Shown one piece after another: positions 24,719 to 33,366 of a stretch of DNA of 40,146 nt. The notes under the pieces were generated by a model. It was not told the origin of the DNA, did no database searches, and saw only the letters and a list, made by a program, of their open reading frames with translations. Origin of the DNA: Actinokineospora xionganensis (GTDB lineage: Bacteria > Actinomycetota > Actinomycetes > Mycobacteriales > Pseudonocardiaceae). The stretch spans positions 1 through 40,146 of the forward strand of contig NZ_JABVED010000031.1 in NCBI RefSeq assembly GCF_014323725.1, written 5' to 3'. The translations under genes were made by a program, and so were the position numbers. The stretch's first letter is position 1. Every line of letters starts with the position of its first letter.

Positions 24719-25045
24719 CAGGCTTCGAGGACCGCGACCATCGCGAGCCCGACGACCGTGCCGTCCGATCAGCGCCGTCCCGGTGAACTGGGTGCGACCG
24801 GTCGCGGCCAGCGCGCTCTTGGCCACGGTGTCCACGCCGCGACGGGGACGGTCGATCATCGGACCGATCTCGTCGAACGGCACGTTGAACATGTCGTGCA
24901 GGACGAACCGAGCCGCTCGGCGGACACCAGCGTGTCGAGCACGACGAGCAATGCCAGGTCGACCGAGTCGGCCAGATCGGGGCGCGCAGCCAGGTTTTCC
25001 CGAACGGCGTCCTCGGCCACGTTCCTGGGTTGGGGTTTCGGCCAA
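24719..25045 (-). pseudogene. SigJ-like ECF sigma factor remnant
   Basis: Pieces of a SigJ-type extracytoplasmic sigma factor appear in shifting minus-strand frames: DSVDLALLVVLDTLVSAERL, then, after a frame change, FVLHDMFNVPFDEIGPMI, which is the hallmark of region 4 start in this family. After another change comes GTVVGLAMVAVLEA before a stop near 24719. Region 2 and the SnoaL-like tail are absent or unrecognisable. At least two frame changes make it non-functional. The surviving similarity suggests fairly recent decay. Confidence 0.6.
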
Positions 25046-25142
25046 GCAGATCACCTGCGGCGAAACACAAGGGAAACTTTGTGGAAATCCAACAGTGGGT
25101 CCCGCCGGTTAGCGTTGGGGCCCCTTGGATCGCAACCGGCCG

Positions 25143-25796
25143 GTGAGGCAGACGGTGGCCCAGAGCACCTTCGATGGACGCGGCAAGCGCAGACGCCGGG
25201 CGGAAGTCGGCCGCACCGGCGCACGGTTCGGCCCCGTCGGCGCGTGGCGGGAGGAGTCGGAGCCGGTCGACCCGCTGTTCGTCGAGCCGGACCCGGAATC
25301 GCCGGTCGGTCTGACCGGCGCGCGGTTCGGCGGTGGGCGGGCGAAGTCCAAGCGCCCGGCCCCGGAGCCGCCGCCCGACCTGACCGGCTTCGATGCCGAT
25401 CCCGAACCCCTTGTCGAGCCCCTTGGCGAACCCGAGCCCGAGCCGATCGCCGAGGAGTTCCTCGATTGGGTGCACCGGCCTGAGTCGCACTCGCTGGTCC
25501 GGCCCTACGCGTGGACCGGCGGTCGCACCCGTGCAGGCACCCAGCTGGCGATCGAGGCGATCGTGCAGACCGCGGGCCCGGCGCCGACCTGGGAGTCGCG
25601 GACGATCACCGACCTGTGCACCACCCCGCGGTCGGTCGCCGAGGTCGCCGCGCTGCTGTCGGTGCCGCTAGGGGTGGCCCGGGTACTGATCGGGGACCTC
25701 GCCGACCAGGGCGTTCTTGTCGTTGAACGGGTCGCCGGGACCGTGCCGGACCTGGAGATCCTCGGCCGCGTTCTGGCAGGTCTGCACAACCTCTGA
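25143..25796 (+). CDS. DUF742 domain protein
   Basis: The product has about 217 aa. The first 100 residues are disordered, rich in Pro, Glu and Arg, with two GLTGARFG-like short repeats. The C-terminal half is a DUF742 domain (HSLVRPYAWTGGRTR, then a winged-helix-like ITDLCTTPRSVAEVAALLSVPLG). DUF742 proteins usually belong to conservons with a roadblock protein and a small GTPase, which are missing here, so this is a solitary copy. Starts at TTG 25125, GTG 25143 or GTG 25155 (best spaced to GAGG) are all possible. It may be a DNA-binding or signalling adaptor; the role is unproven. Confidence 0.75.
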   Translation: MRQTVAQSTFDGRGKRRRRAEVGRTGARFGPVGAWREESEPVDPLFVEPDPESPVGLTGARFGGGRAKSKRPAPEPPPDLTGFDADPEPLVEPLGEPEPEPIAEEFLDWVHRPESHSLVRPYAWTGGRTRAGTQLAIEAIVQTAGPAPTWESRTITDLCTTPRSVAEVAALLSVPLGVARVLIGDLADQGVLVVERVAGTVPDLEILGRVLAGLHNL

Positions 25797-25902
25797 CCGT
25801 GGTGCCCCAAGGGGACCGTGACGATAGCCGACCACGGTTGCCCGCTATCCGTACGATCACACGGCGGGTGATCAACCCTTTGAATTTCGGGGAGGCGGAC
25901 TA

Positions 25903-26769
25903 GTGCACACGCACGATGGAATCGACTGGACCAGCAGGCTTGTCGCGATGCGGCGGACCGACGAGATCGAAGCCGAGGTCAATTCCTGGCTCGCTGACCG
26001 CTTGGTCGATGACCTTCCGGATGGCGCGACCGTCATCGACGTCGGATCCGGCTCCGGTGGCATGAGCGCGGCGTTCGCGGCGGCACTCGCGGTCCGCGGT
26101 GGCGGCCGGGTCGTGCTGGTCGACGCCGTCCCCGAGCTGCAGGCAGCGGCGAGTGACGCCGTCGCGGCGGTCGCGGGGGACAAGGTCGAACTCGTCGCCG
26201 TGCTCGCCGACGCCGCCGACCCGACCCTCGCCGACCAGGTCCCCGCGGGTGACCTGGTGTGGGCCTCGCGGGTCGTGCACCACCTGCCCGACGAGCGCCA
26301 GGGTGTCGCGGGGTTGGTCCGGCTGCTGAACCCGGGCGGCAGTCTCGCGCTCGCCGAGGGCGGACTCAGCACCCGGTGCCTTCCCTGGGACGTCGGCGTG
26401 GGTGAGCCCGGGCTGCAGGACCGTATCGCCGCCGCGCAGACGTCGTGGTTCGCGGAGATGCGCGCGGGGATCGAGGGCGTCGTCCGGATGCCGTTCGGCT
26501 GGAACCGCGCGCTGGCCGAGGCGGGCCTCACCGACGTGAGCGCGTTCAGCTACCTGGTGGACCTGCCCGCCCCGGCCTCGCCCGCGGTGCGCGAGTCGGT
26601 CGCCGACTGGCTGGCCTGGATGGCCAGGGTCGGCGAGGACCGCCTCTCGGAGTCCGATCTTGACGCCCTTGCCCGGCTGATGGACCCGAACGACCCCGAC
26701 TGGGTGGGCGGGCGCGACGACGTCTTCGTGCTCAGCGCGAACACCATTCACCACGGCAGGCTGGCGTAG
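25903..26769 (+). CDS. Class I SAM-dependent methyltransferase
   Basis: The 288-aa protein has a Rossmann methyltransferase core. Motif I is VIDVGSGSGGMS (about 44-55), the acidic end of strand 2 is VLVDAVPE, motif II-like is GDLVWASRVVHHLPD, and NPGGSLALAEGG follows. The substrate is unknown; the His-His-Leu-Pro motif is common in small-molecule methyltransferases of the Methyltransf_11/25 type. The start is GTG 25903, with GGGGAGG 7-8 nt upstream. A 60-aa zinc-ribbon gene begins 11 nt after its stop, likely in the same transcript. Confidence 0.88.
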   Translation: MHTHDGIDWTSRLVAMRRTDEIEAEVNSWLADRLVDDLPDGATVIDVGSGSGGMSAAFAAALAVRGGGRVVLVDAVPELQAAASDAVAAVAGDKVELVAVLADAADPTLADQVPAGDLVWASRVVHHLPDERQGVAGLVRLLNPGGSLALAEGGLSTRCLPWDVGVGEPGLQDRIAAAQTSWFAEMRAGIEGVVRMPFGWNRALAEAGLTDVSAFSYLVDLPAPASPAVRESVADWLAWMARVGEDRLSESDLDALARLMDPNDPDWVGGRDDVFVLSANTIHHGRLA

Positions 26770-26780
26770 CGTCAGGTGTC

Positions 26781-26963
26781 ATGACCGCCGAATCCGCCGC
26801 GACGTGCTCGCTCTGCGGGAAGTCGCGCGCCGACGCGTCGCCCGTCGAGGCGCTGGCCTGGTCGTCGGAGACCGACGACCGTGGCACGCGCTGGCTGTGC
26901 CCGGCGTGCGCGCGCACCCACGTGCGCGACATCGAGGGCAAGCTGCCCGCCGAGTACTGGTGA
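26781..26963 (+). CDS. Small zinc-ribbon protein
   Basis: The 60-aa protein has two CxxC pairs (Cys9/Cys12 and Cys40/Cys43), a one-zinc ribbon. Such short proteins are common in actinobacteria and their partners are unknown. The ATG follows AGGTG closely, and the gene lies 11 nt behind the methyltransferase. Its TGA abuts the reverse-strand stop of the ABC1 kinase in a TGATCA palindrome. Confidence 0.75.
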   Translation: MTAESAATCSLCGKSRADASPVEALAWSSETDDRGTRWLCPACARTHVRDIEGKLPAEYW

Positions 26964-28280
26964 TCAGTTCGGGTCGGCGAAGCCGGGCTGCCAGCGGGAG
27001 ATGATCTCGCGCATGCCGACCTCGGCGTCGAGCTGGCACAGGATGCCCGTCGCGCCCGCGGTGACGCGCTGGACCAGCAGGTACTGCGGCGGCAGGTTGA
27101 GCGAGCGCCCGGTTTTGAAGTCCTGGCCGCGCAGGTCGCCGACCCGCTCGGCCTGGCGCTGCATCCAGCGTCGCGTGAAGTGGAACTTCTCGACCGCGGC
27201 GGGCTCGGCGAACGGGGCAAGGTAGGCGAGAACGTCCTCGGCTTCGATCTTCATTCCGGGCCGGACGAACCCCTCGTCGCGCATCAGCTGCAGGAGCCGG
27301 TCGGAGTTCCCCTCAAGGGAGAGCCGGGTCATCATCCCCAGCGGCCTGGGCAGGCCGTCGGGCAGCCGGGCGACGGCGCCGAAATCGATGACGCAGAGCC
27401 TGCCGTCCGGGGTGATCATGAAGTTGCCGGGATGCGGGTCGGAGTGGAGCAGCCCGGCCCGCGCCGGTGAGGAGAAGTGGAACTCGCAGAGCAGCTGCCC
27501 GGCGTGGTCGCGTTCGGCCTTCTCGCCGTTGCGGATGATCTTGGACAGCGGCTTGCCGTCGACCCACTCGGTGACCGTGACCTTGGGGGCGCTCGCCACG
27601 ACCTTCGGGACCAACACCCTGCTGTCGCCGTCGAACGCCTTGGCGAACACGCGCTGGTTGTCGGCCTCGGCGCGGTAGTCGAGCTCCTCGGCCATCCGGT
27701 CGGACAGCTCGCGCAGCAGCGGCTTGACCTCCAGACCCGGCACGAACGGCTGGAACAGCCTGCTGAACCGCTGCAGCTGCCGCAGATCGGAGAGCAGCGC
27801 CTCATCGGCGCCCGGGTACTGGACCTTGACCGCGACAACCCGGCCGTCATGCCAGGTCGCCTTGTGCACCTGCCCGATGCTGGCCGCGGCCGCGGGCTCG
27901 TCGTTGAAGTCGGCGAACCTGTCGGCCCACCCGCGACCCAACTGCTGGGCGAGGACGCGGTGCGTCGCCGCCTTCGTCATCGGGGGCGCCGCCGACTGCA
28001 GCTTGGTGAGGGCCTCGCGGTACGGCTCCGCCATCTCGTCGGGCACCGCCGCCTCGAACACCGACAGCGCCTGGCCGAACTTCATCGCGCCACCTTTGAG
28101 CTGCCCCAAGACGGCGAAGAGCTGCTCAGCTGTGCGCGCGGACAACTCGGCGCTGACCTCGTCGGCACTCTGCCCGGCGAGCCGCTTCCCCCAGCCGCCG
28201 ACAGCTCGCCCGGCCACCCCGAGGGGAATGCTGGCCAGCCGTGCGGTGCGCGCGGCAGTCTTGCGTGGCATCTCGGTCAC
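26964..28280 (-). CDS. ABC1/UbiB family atypical kinase
   Basis: The 438-aa protein shows the family's diagnostic elements: KxGQ (KFGQ, 67-70), the alanine-rich nucleotide loop AAASIGQVH (131-139), the VAVKVQYP lysine (Lys152), the catalytic HSDPHPGNF (279-287) and IDFG (298-301). UbiB/COQ8-type proteins are ATPases linked to isoprenoid-quinone metabolism or lipid handling; the actinobacterial role is not settled. It starts at GTG 28280, with an in-frame ATG nine bases later as an alternative. A homologue lies beside whiB7 and uvrD2 in M. tuberculosis (Rv3197, from memory), so this is conserved gene order interrupted here by four extra genes. Confidence 0.92.
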   Translation of the reverse strand: MTEMPRKTAARTARLASIPLGVAGRAVGGWGKRLAGQSADEVSAELSARTAEQLFAVLGQLKGGAMKFGQALSVFEAAVPDEMAEPYREALTKLQSAAPPMTKAATHRVLAQQLGRGWADRFADFNDEPAAAASIGQVHKATWHDGRVVAVKVQYPGADEALLSDLRQLQRFSRLFQPFVPGLEVKPLLRELSDRMAEELDYRAEADNQRVFAKAFDGDSRVLVPKVVASAPKVTVTEWVDGKPLSKIIRNGEKAERDHAGQLLCEFHFSSPARAGLLHSDPHPGNFMITPDGRLCVIDFGAVARLPDGLPRPLGMMTRLSLEGNSDRLLQLMRDEGFVRPGMKIEAEDVLAYLAPFAEPAAVEKFHFTRRWMQRQAERVGDLRGQDFKTGRSLNLPPQYLLVQRVTAGATGILCQLDAEVGMREIISRWQPGFADPN

Positions 28281-28443
28281 GCCCCGATTGTCCCTTGTTA
28301 TGGGGCCGCGGCGCAGCTGATTGCGGTATGGGCAACTCCGCGTCGCCCCACCTGACCGCGCCGCCGTGCCGCAGGGCGCGGAGCCACCCAGAATCTGAGT
28401 GGCGGCCAGGCCCGCGGTTCGGTTGTCGTGTTGATCCGTACTG

Positions 28444-28457
28444 ACTCCGCGCGGAGT
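28444..28457. promoter_or_regulatory. Palindrome upstream of the SARP regulator
   Basis: ACTCCGCG-CGGAGT is a 14-bp perfect palindrome in the 345-base divergent region (28281-28625) between the ABC1 kinase and the SARP gene. Apart from this and GC-rich sequence, I see no gene or RNA there. It may be an operator. Confidence 0.3.
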
Positions 28458-28625
28458 GGCGCTCGGACCTTGTCAGTCCGGGCCAGGTTCACCACGCCAC
28501 CCCCTTTCGCCATCGCACAAGTTTCCCCGGGAGAGGTGGCCCCTCCGTCCGTTCTGCGCGTTTTGCCGCGTCGCGGTGGTGTGCGTCGACATACTTCGCA
28601 CGTCGATGAACTGAACGGGAAACGC

Positions 28626-31046
28626 ATGGCTGACGTGGAGATTCGTCTGTTGGGGCCGGTCGAGGTCCGGATCGGGGGGCAGGTGGTCGCGCTGCCCAGC
28701 GAACGGCGGCGGTCGCTGTTGTGCGCGCTCGCGTTGGCCCCCGGTCGGCCGGTGTCGGTGGACGCGTTGACCGAGGCCGTGTGGGGAGTCCAGACGCCCG
28801 CGCGGGTGCGGGGCAGCCTGCAGACGCATGTGATGCGTCTGCGGCAGGTACTGGGCGCGGAGGTGATCACCACTACCGGGAACGGGTACCGCCTCGACGT
28901 CGAGCCCGACCGAGTCGACGTGTCCCGTTTCCTGGGCCTGCTCGACCGGTCCGCCGCGGCGCGGGACGCGGCGTCCAAGGTGGCGCTGCTGACCACGGCC
29001 ATCGACCTGTGGCGCGGGGATCCCCTCGACGGTGTCAGTTCGGCCGCGCTGCGTGAGAGTCACCTTCACCAGTTGACAGAGCGGTATCTCGGCGCCGTGG
29101 AGCGGCGGATTGACATCGAGTTGGCTGAGGGTGTCATCGGCGACGCAGTCCGCGAGCTGCGGGATCTCTTGTCTCGACACCCGCTGCGGGAGCCGTTGTG
29201 GGAACGCCTGATTCGAGTGCTGGCCAGTTCCGGCCGCGGCGCCGAGGCGCTCCTCGCGTATGCCGAGTGCAGGCAGTCGCTCGCCGACGAGCTGGGTGTC
29301 GAGCCGGGGGCGGGAATGCGGGCACTGCACGCCGAGCTGCTCGCCACCGACCAGCAGGCCTCGCGGCCAAGGCGAACCAATCCGCCGCGGCAGGAACTGC
29401 CTGGTGACGTTAGCCATTTCACCGGACGTGCTGACGAACTGCGCCAAGTGCTGGACGCCGCGACGGTCGACGCGGCCTCGACGGTGGTGATCTCCGCGAT
29501 CGACGGCATGGCGGGCGTGGGGAAGACGACCTTGGCCATCCGCGCGGCGCGCGAGCTGGCGGGCAGCTATCCGGACGGGCAGCTCTGGGTGGATCTCGAT
29601 GCCCACACGCCCGGGCAGACGCCGCTGAGCCCGGTCGCTGCCCTGGGCCGGTTGCTGCGGGCCGCTGGTGTACCGGGCGATCAACTGCCGGACGGGCTCG
29701 ATGAGCGGGTTGGCCTTTGGCGGTCCACGACAGCGGGCCGAAAGATGCTGCTGGTGCTGGACAACGCCCTGGACAGCGATCAGGTTCGGCCGCTGCTTCC
29801 GGGAGCGTCGGGGTGTCTGGTGCTGGTGACCAGCAGGCGGCGGATGCTCGAACTCGACTGCTCGCAGGTCCTGTCCCTCGATGTGCTGCCGGACGACGAC
29901 GCTGTTGCCCTGTTCACCCGTGTCGTCGGCGACGGCCGACCCGCGGTCGAGCAGGCGGCGGTCAGGAAGGTGATCCGGTTGTGCGGATATCTTCCCCTGG
30001 CGATTCGACTCGCCGCCGCCCGACTCCGTCATCGTCCTGGCTGGACGGTCGCTCACCTGGCTGAACGCCTGGTCGACCACAGCCACCGGTTGTCCGAACT
30101 GCGCTCCGACAACCGGGACCTCACGGCCGTGCTGGAACTGTCCAACCTGCATCTCGACGATGACACTCGACGGACGTTTCGGCTGCTGAGCGTGCACCCG
30201 GGCACGGAGTTCGACGCCCACGCCGCGGCAGCCCTGGCAGGCATCGCGCCGAGGTCGGCCGACGACCACCTGCAGCGTCTTGTCGATGTTCACCTGGTCA
30301 GGGAAAGCGGTCAAGGCCGCTACCGGATGCACGACCTGATTCGGGCATACGCACGACAGCTGGCAGTCGATGGCGAAGAACAGCGCTCGGCGCTTGGCAG
30401 GCTCATCGCCTACCACGAAACGGCGGCGGCGATGGCCATGGATGTGCTCATGCCGGAGGAACGTCACCGCAGGCCCACTGTGACACAGCCCGCTGAGTCA
30501 GCGCTGACGTTTCCCGATCACTGCGCCGCCTCGGCCTGGCTCGAAGCCGAACGGCCGAACCTGCTCACGGTGGCACTCAGCGCGGCGGACAGCGACAGGC
30601 CGGACCACACGGCGCGGATGACCGCGATCGTGTGGCGCCACCTGAGTCTGGCCAGCCGCAACGACGAGGCCGCTGTCCTCTACAGCCGCGCGCTCGACGT
30701 GGCTCGTGAGCGCTGCGACGACACCGGCCAGGTCCAGGCACTGACCTGCCTCGCGGAGCTGTCCTGGCGCACAGGCAAGTTCAGGGAAGGCGTTGACCTC
30801 GGCACTCGCGCGCTCGACCTGGCGAGGGTCGTTGGCGACCGCGGTGGCGAATGTACGGCGCTCAACAGTCTGGCGGTTCTCCATCAGCACCTGAGTGAGT
30901 TCGACGCGGCGATGACCCACGCGCGGGCAGCGATCGCTGCTGCTCGCCGCAACGGCGACCTGTTGGCGCTCAGGCGTAGGAGGCGTACTTCTGGCCGCAG
31001 CCGATTCCTTCGACGCACAACCAGAGCCAGACCTTCGTGCCGTTGA
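28626..31046 (+). CDS. AfsR/SARP-family regulator, C-terminally truncated
   Basis: The 806-aa product begins with an OmpR-type winged helix (about 1-95: EIRLLGPVEV, GSLQTHVMRLRQVLG), then the BTAD domain (97-245), and an NB-ARC ATPase with Walker A GMAGVGKTTLA (294-304) and GYLPLAIRLAA. A helical region and the first two or three TPRs follow. Such regulators activate secondary-metabolite or developmental genes. TPR sequence stops abruptly at NGDLLA near 30967, and the last 26 residues are the antisense of the neighbouring gene's 3' end, so several TPRs seem to be lost. ATG 28626 is chosen as the start because conserved sequence begins there; the frame is open 66 codons further upstream. Confidence 0.85.
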   Translation: MADVEIRLLGPVEVRIGGQVVALPSERRRSLLCALALAPGRPVSVDALTEAVWGVQTPARVRGSLQTHVMRLRQVLGAEVITTTGNGYRLDVEPDRVDVSRFLGLLDRSAAARDAASKVALLTTAIDLWRGDPLDGVSSAALRESHLHQLTERYLGAVERRIDIELAEGVIGDAVRELRDLLSRHPLREPLWERLIRVLASSGRGAEALLAYAECRQSLADELGVEPGAGMRALHAELLATDQQASRPRRTNPPRQELPGDVSHFTGRADELRQVLDAATVDAASTVVISAIDGMAGVGKTTLAIRAARELAGSYPDGQLWVDLDAHTPGQTPLSPVAALGRLLRAAGVPGDQLPDGLDERVGLWRSTTAGRKMLLVLDNALDSDQVRPLLPGASGCLVLVTSRRRMLELDCSQVLSLDVLPDDDAVALFTRVVGDGRPAVEQAAVRKVIRLCGYLPLAIRLAAARLRHRPGWTVAHLAERLVDHSHRLSELRSDNRDLTAVLELSNLHLDDDTRRTFRLLSVHPGTEFDAHAAAALAGIAPRSADDHLQRLVDVHLVRESGQGRYRMHDLIRAYARQLAVDGEEQRSALGRLIAYHETAAAMAMDVLMPEERHRRPTVTQPAESALTFPDHCAASAWLEAERPNLLTVALSAADSDRPDHTARMTAIVWRHLSLASRNDEAAVLYSRALDVARERCDDTGQVQALTCLAELSWRTGKFREGVDLGTRALDLARVVGDRGGECTALNSLAVLHQHLSEFDAAMTHARAAIAAARRNGDLLALRRRRRTSGRSRFLRRTTRARPSCR

Positions 31047-31380
31047 CGATGCCGTCGAACTTGATCGCGCACTCGCCCCCGTAGCTGTCGGTGACGGTTC
31101 GGTGGATACGTGAGCCGCTCTTCCAGTACTCCAGGTGAGTGGTCAACTTCCGGCCGTCCGCCTTACCGTCGCAGGCGCTGATGAACTCGGGCTCCTGCTG
31201 AAAGAAGCTGCCTGCTCCGCGGTAGGTGCCGTTGTAGGAGCAACCAACAGTCAAGTCGCCCGAGCCCCAGTCCGGGAGGCAGTCAAGGCTGGCCGCGGAG
31301 GCCGCAGGCGCGACGAACACCATGCCTGCCGTCATCGTGAGCATGGCGATCAAGCCGCCGAAGAGTGAACGAATACGCAC
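30970..31380 (-). CDS. Secreted six-cysteine protein of unknown function
   Basis: From GTG 31380 the product has 136 aa; an ATG at 31410 would add ten residues. An N-terminal signal peptide is clear: RIRSLFGG, a hydrophobic core LIAMLTMTAGMVFVA, then an AASA cleavage region. The mature part of about 105 residues has six cysteines (in LDCLP, VGCSY, SACDG, GECAI, LWLCV, IGCGQ), so three disulfides are likely, with many aromatic and glycine residues. I do not recognise the family. Its 3' end overlaps the broken end of the SARP gene by 77 nt, so it probably arrived with the rearrangement that truncated that gene. Confidence 0.75.
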   Translation of the reverse strand: MRIRSLFGGLIAMLTMTAGMVFVAPAASAASLDCLPDWGSGDLTVGCSYNGTYRGAGSFFQQEPEFISACDGKADGRKLTTHLEYWKSGSRIHRTVTDSYGGECAIKFDGIVNGTKVWLWLCVEGIGCGQKYASYA

Positions 31381-31561
31381 TGTTCCACTTTCTGAAGTCA
31401 GGGTCGTCACCCGCGCTGGGCGACCGTTGTCGACCGAAGCGAACTCTGGTCCGCTGTCGTGGCGCTGTCGTGGCGCTGACGCCCGGGAAAGCGTGCCGCG
31501 TCACGGCGCTCAAGCGACGGGGGAAGCGACCGTGCGACTCCGCGTGGTTTCCCTCACCGTG

Positions 31562-32581
31562 TCACTTCGTCGCCCCTCCGCAGGCGCACCGCGGGTGCGG
31601 GGGCCACGGGCGGTGGACGATCGTGGCGTCGACCGGGTCGAGTTCGAGGCTTCGGGTCCACACGGTGGGCGGGACTGGACCGGGAGCGGCCAACCACCGC
31701 AGCGCGGCGAGGACTTGGGCCGCCGCCAGGCCCGCGGTGGTGTGCACGGCGGCGAGGTCGGCGAGCTGTGGTCGGCCCGCGAGCTGCGACGCGACCATCG
31801 GCCAGCATGGGTCGCGGTCCGTTCGGTGGAGATCTGCGCAGGTCAGGCAGGCTGTGACCGCGGGGACGACCAGCGGGCCCACGATGCCGATGCCGTCGCG
31901 GACGCGGATCGGGAGGTGGGGGACACCCTGTTCGACCAGCTGCGCCACGACCGCCGGGTCGGGGACCAGGGCGTCGGTCAGCAACGCGAGGTCGGGCTGG
32001 GCGCGGGTGTCGCGCACTCTCGGGTCGACCCGCTCGATCGCGTCGCGGGCCGCCGCCGCGCGCTCGCGGCCGACGTCCTCGGGGGTGAATCCCGCGCCGA
32101 CATCCTCGGGTTGGACTTGGCCGCGCGCCTCGACCCGGACCGCGCCGATGCCCGCGGCGGCAAGCATGCACGCCGTCGCCACGGCGAGCCTGCCGTCGCC
32201 GTGCACCGACACCGTGGCCTCCGCGCGGGCACTCGGGTGGCTGACCGCGCGGTGGACCGTGGCCGCGGTCAGGTCTCCGGCGAGCCTGCGGGGGAGCGGG
32301 ACACTCGGGCCTGCGGCGTCCTCGACGAGACCGCGGTCGGCCAGCCCGGTGATCAGATCGCGCAGTTGATCACGGTGTCGTGGGCCGACGCGGTCGAGCA
32401 ACTCCGCTGTCGTGCGGGCTCCGGTGAGGTTCGCCGCAGCGTCGGCGATTCTGGTGGGCAAGCCCGCGACGATCATGGCGCGGCGTGGATCAAGGCCGAT
32501 CTGGATCTCGTCGGCGCGTCTGCGCAGGACAGCGAGGCCGGGGCGGAGCCGAGGGCGGTCGGGGTAGCTGAGGTGGATCAT
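31562..32581 (-). CDS. ThiF-like / TOMM leader-binding-type protein
   Basis: The 339-aa protein resembles the actinobacterial ThiF-like family often labelled TOMM-precursor leader-peptide-binding protein. It has an N-terminal winged-helix-like part (about 1-110), then a degenerate Rossmann domain starting VSVHGDGRLAVATACMLAAAGIG. Zinc-type cysteines sit in CLTCADLHRTDRDPCW and at the C-terminus (CAC). The usual E1 ATP-binding residues look incomplete. No precursor peptide, YcaO or dehydrogenase gene is near, so thiazole/oxazole synthesis is unlikely here. A homologue sits in the same cluster in mycobacteria (Rv3196, from memory). ATG 32581 is chosen; a frame 16 codons longer exists. Confidence 0.7.
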   Translation of the reverse strand: MIHLSYPDRPRLRPGLAVLRRRADEIQIGLDPRRAMIVAGLPTRIADAAANLTGARTTAELLDRVGPRHRDQLRDLITGLADRGLVEDAAGPSVPLPRRLAGDLTAATVHRAVSHPSARAEATVSVHGDGRLAVATACMLAAAGIGAVRVEARGQVQPEDVGAGFTPEDVGRERAAAARDAIERVDPRVRDTRAQPDLALLTDALVPDPAVVAQLVEQGVPHLPIRVRDGIGIVGPLVVPAVTACLTCADLHRTDRDPCWPMVASQLAGRPQLADLAAVHTTAGLAAAQVLAALRWLAAPGPVPPTVWTRSLELDPVDATIVHRPWPPHPRCACGGATK

Positions 32582-32621
32582 GGTGGCCAGCGTGCCCGAT
32601 TCCGCCGAATGGTGGATCCGT

Positions 32622-32630
32622 TTATCCACA
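32622..32630 (+). other. DnaA-box-like sequence
   Basis: TTATCCACA, a perfect match to the classical DnaA box, lies in the short divergent region between the ThiF-like gene and the metallopeptidase gene. Confidence 0.4.
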
Positions 32631-32652
32631 GGCGAAAGCTCACACTCCCGCG

Positions 32653-33213
32653 ATGTCGGTGCCGCCGTTTACGGTGGTGTCTGTGGCCGAACCCAGTGTC
32701 GAGGTGCGTCGCAGCAAGCGCAGAACCCGCACCGTCACCGCATACCGCGAAGGTGACACGCTGATAGTGCAGATCCCCGCCCGGCTCTCCAAGAAAGAGG
32801 AGGCCCACTGGGTGGCGGAGATGCAGCGCAGGCTCCTGCGCACCGAAACGCGCAGGCGCTCGCCCGCGCGAACATCCGACGCCGCCCTCCTCGCGCGGTG
32901 CGGCGAACTCTCCGACCGCTACTTCGACGGCCGGTGCCACCCCTCGGGGGTGCGGTGGGTCCCACCCATGCGCACCCGCTGGGCGTCGTGCACACCGGTC
33001 GACCGCACGATCCGGGTCAGCGAACGGCTACGCGAAGTGCCGGCGTGGGTGTTGGACTACGTGCTGGTGCATGAGCTGGCGCACCTGCTGGAAGCCGATC
33101 ACGGGCCGGAGTTCTGGGAGCTGGTTCGGGCTTATCCGAAGACGGATCGGGCGATTGGGTATTTGGAGGGGTTGTCGGCCGCTGCGGGGTGGGGGATCGC
33201 GGGGGCCGACTGA
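32653..33213 (+). CDS. YgjP/M48-type zinc metallopeptidase
   Basis: The protein (186 aa from ATG 32653) has the zinc signature HELAHLLEADH: His140 and His144 with Glu141, and His150 as third ligand. Ahead of it are the family strands VEVRRSKRRTRTVTAYREGD and MRTRWASC. It belongs to the YgjP/WSS1-like (DUF45) metallopeptidases, whose substrates are poorly known. GTG 32683 is a possible later start, just before the conserved part. The gene is divergent from the ThiF-like gene, and its end faces the DUF2342 gene across a hairpin. Confidence 0.85.
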   Translation: MSVPPFTVVSVAEPSVEVRRSKRRTRTVTAYREGDTLIVQIPARLSKKEEAHWVAEMQRRLLRTETRRRSPARTSDAALLARCGELSDRYFDGRCHPSGVRWVPPMRTRWASCTPVDRTIRVSERLREVPAWVLDYVLVHELAHLLEADHGPEFWELVRAYPKTDRAIGYLEGLSAAAGWGIAGAD

Positions 33214-33314
33214 ATCCGCTGGTCGGGGACGCTCCAGGGTGAAGTGCGGGGATTAAGGGCATCGTGGGTGCCCTCGTTGCTTGGCCCTCGGCGCTCGTAC
33301 CGCCTGAAGGAGTG

Positions 33315-33356
33315 GTGGATGGCAGGTCGGGGCGTGTGTGCCGGCCTGCCATCCAC
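33315..33356. terminator. Convergent terminator
   Basis: A perfect 12-bp stem (33315-33326 with 33345-33356) lies between the metallopeptidase gene and the DUF2342 gene and could end both transcripts. Confidence 0.65.
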
Positions 33357-33366
33357 ACTGGGCGAG

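Noticed and set aside
28473..30467. Long minus-strand open frame opposite the SARP gene
   Set aside because: It is antisense to a clear AfsR/SARP protein with all expected motifs; the antisense translation shows no domain.
31453..31474. 11-bp unit GCTGTCGTGGC repeated twice in tandem
   Set aside because: Only two copies in a short intergenic region; not enough to call a functional element.
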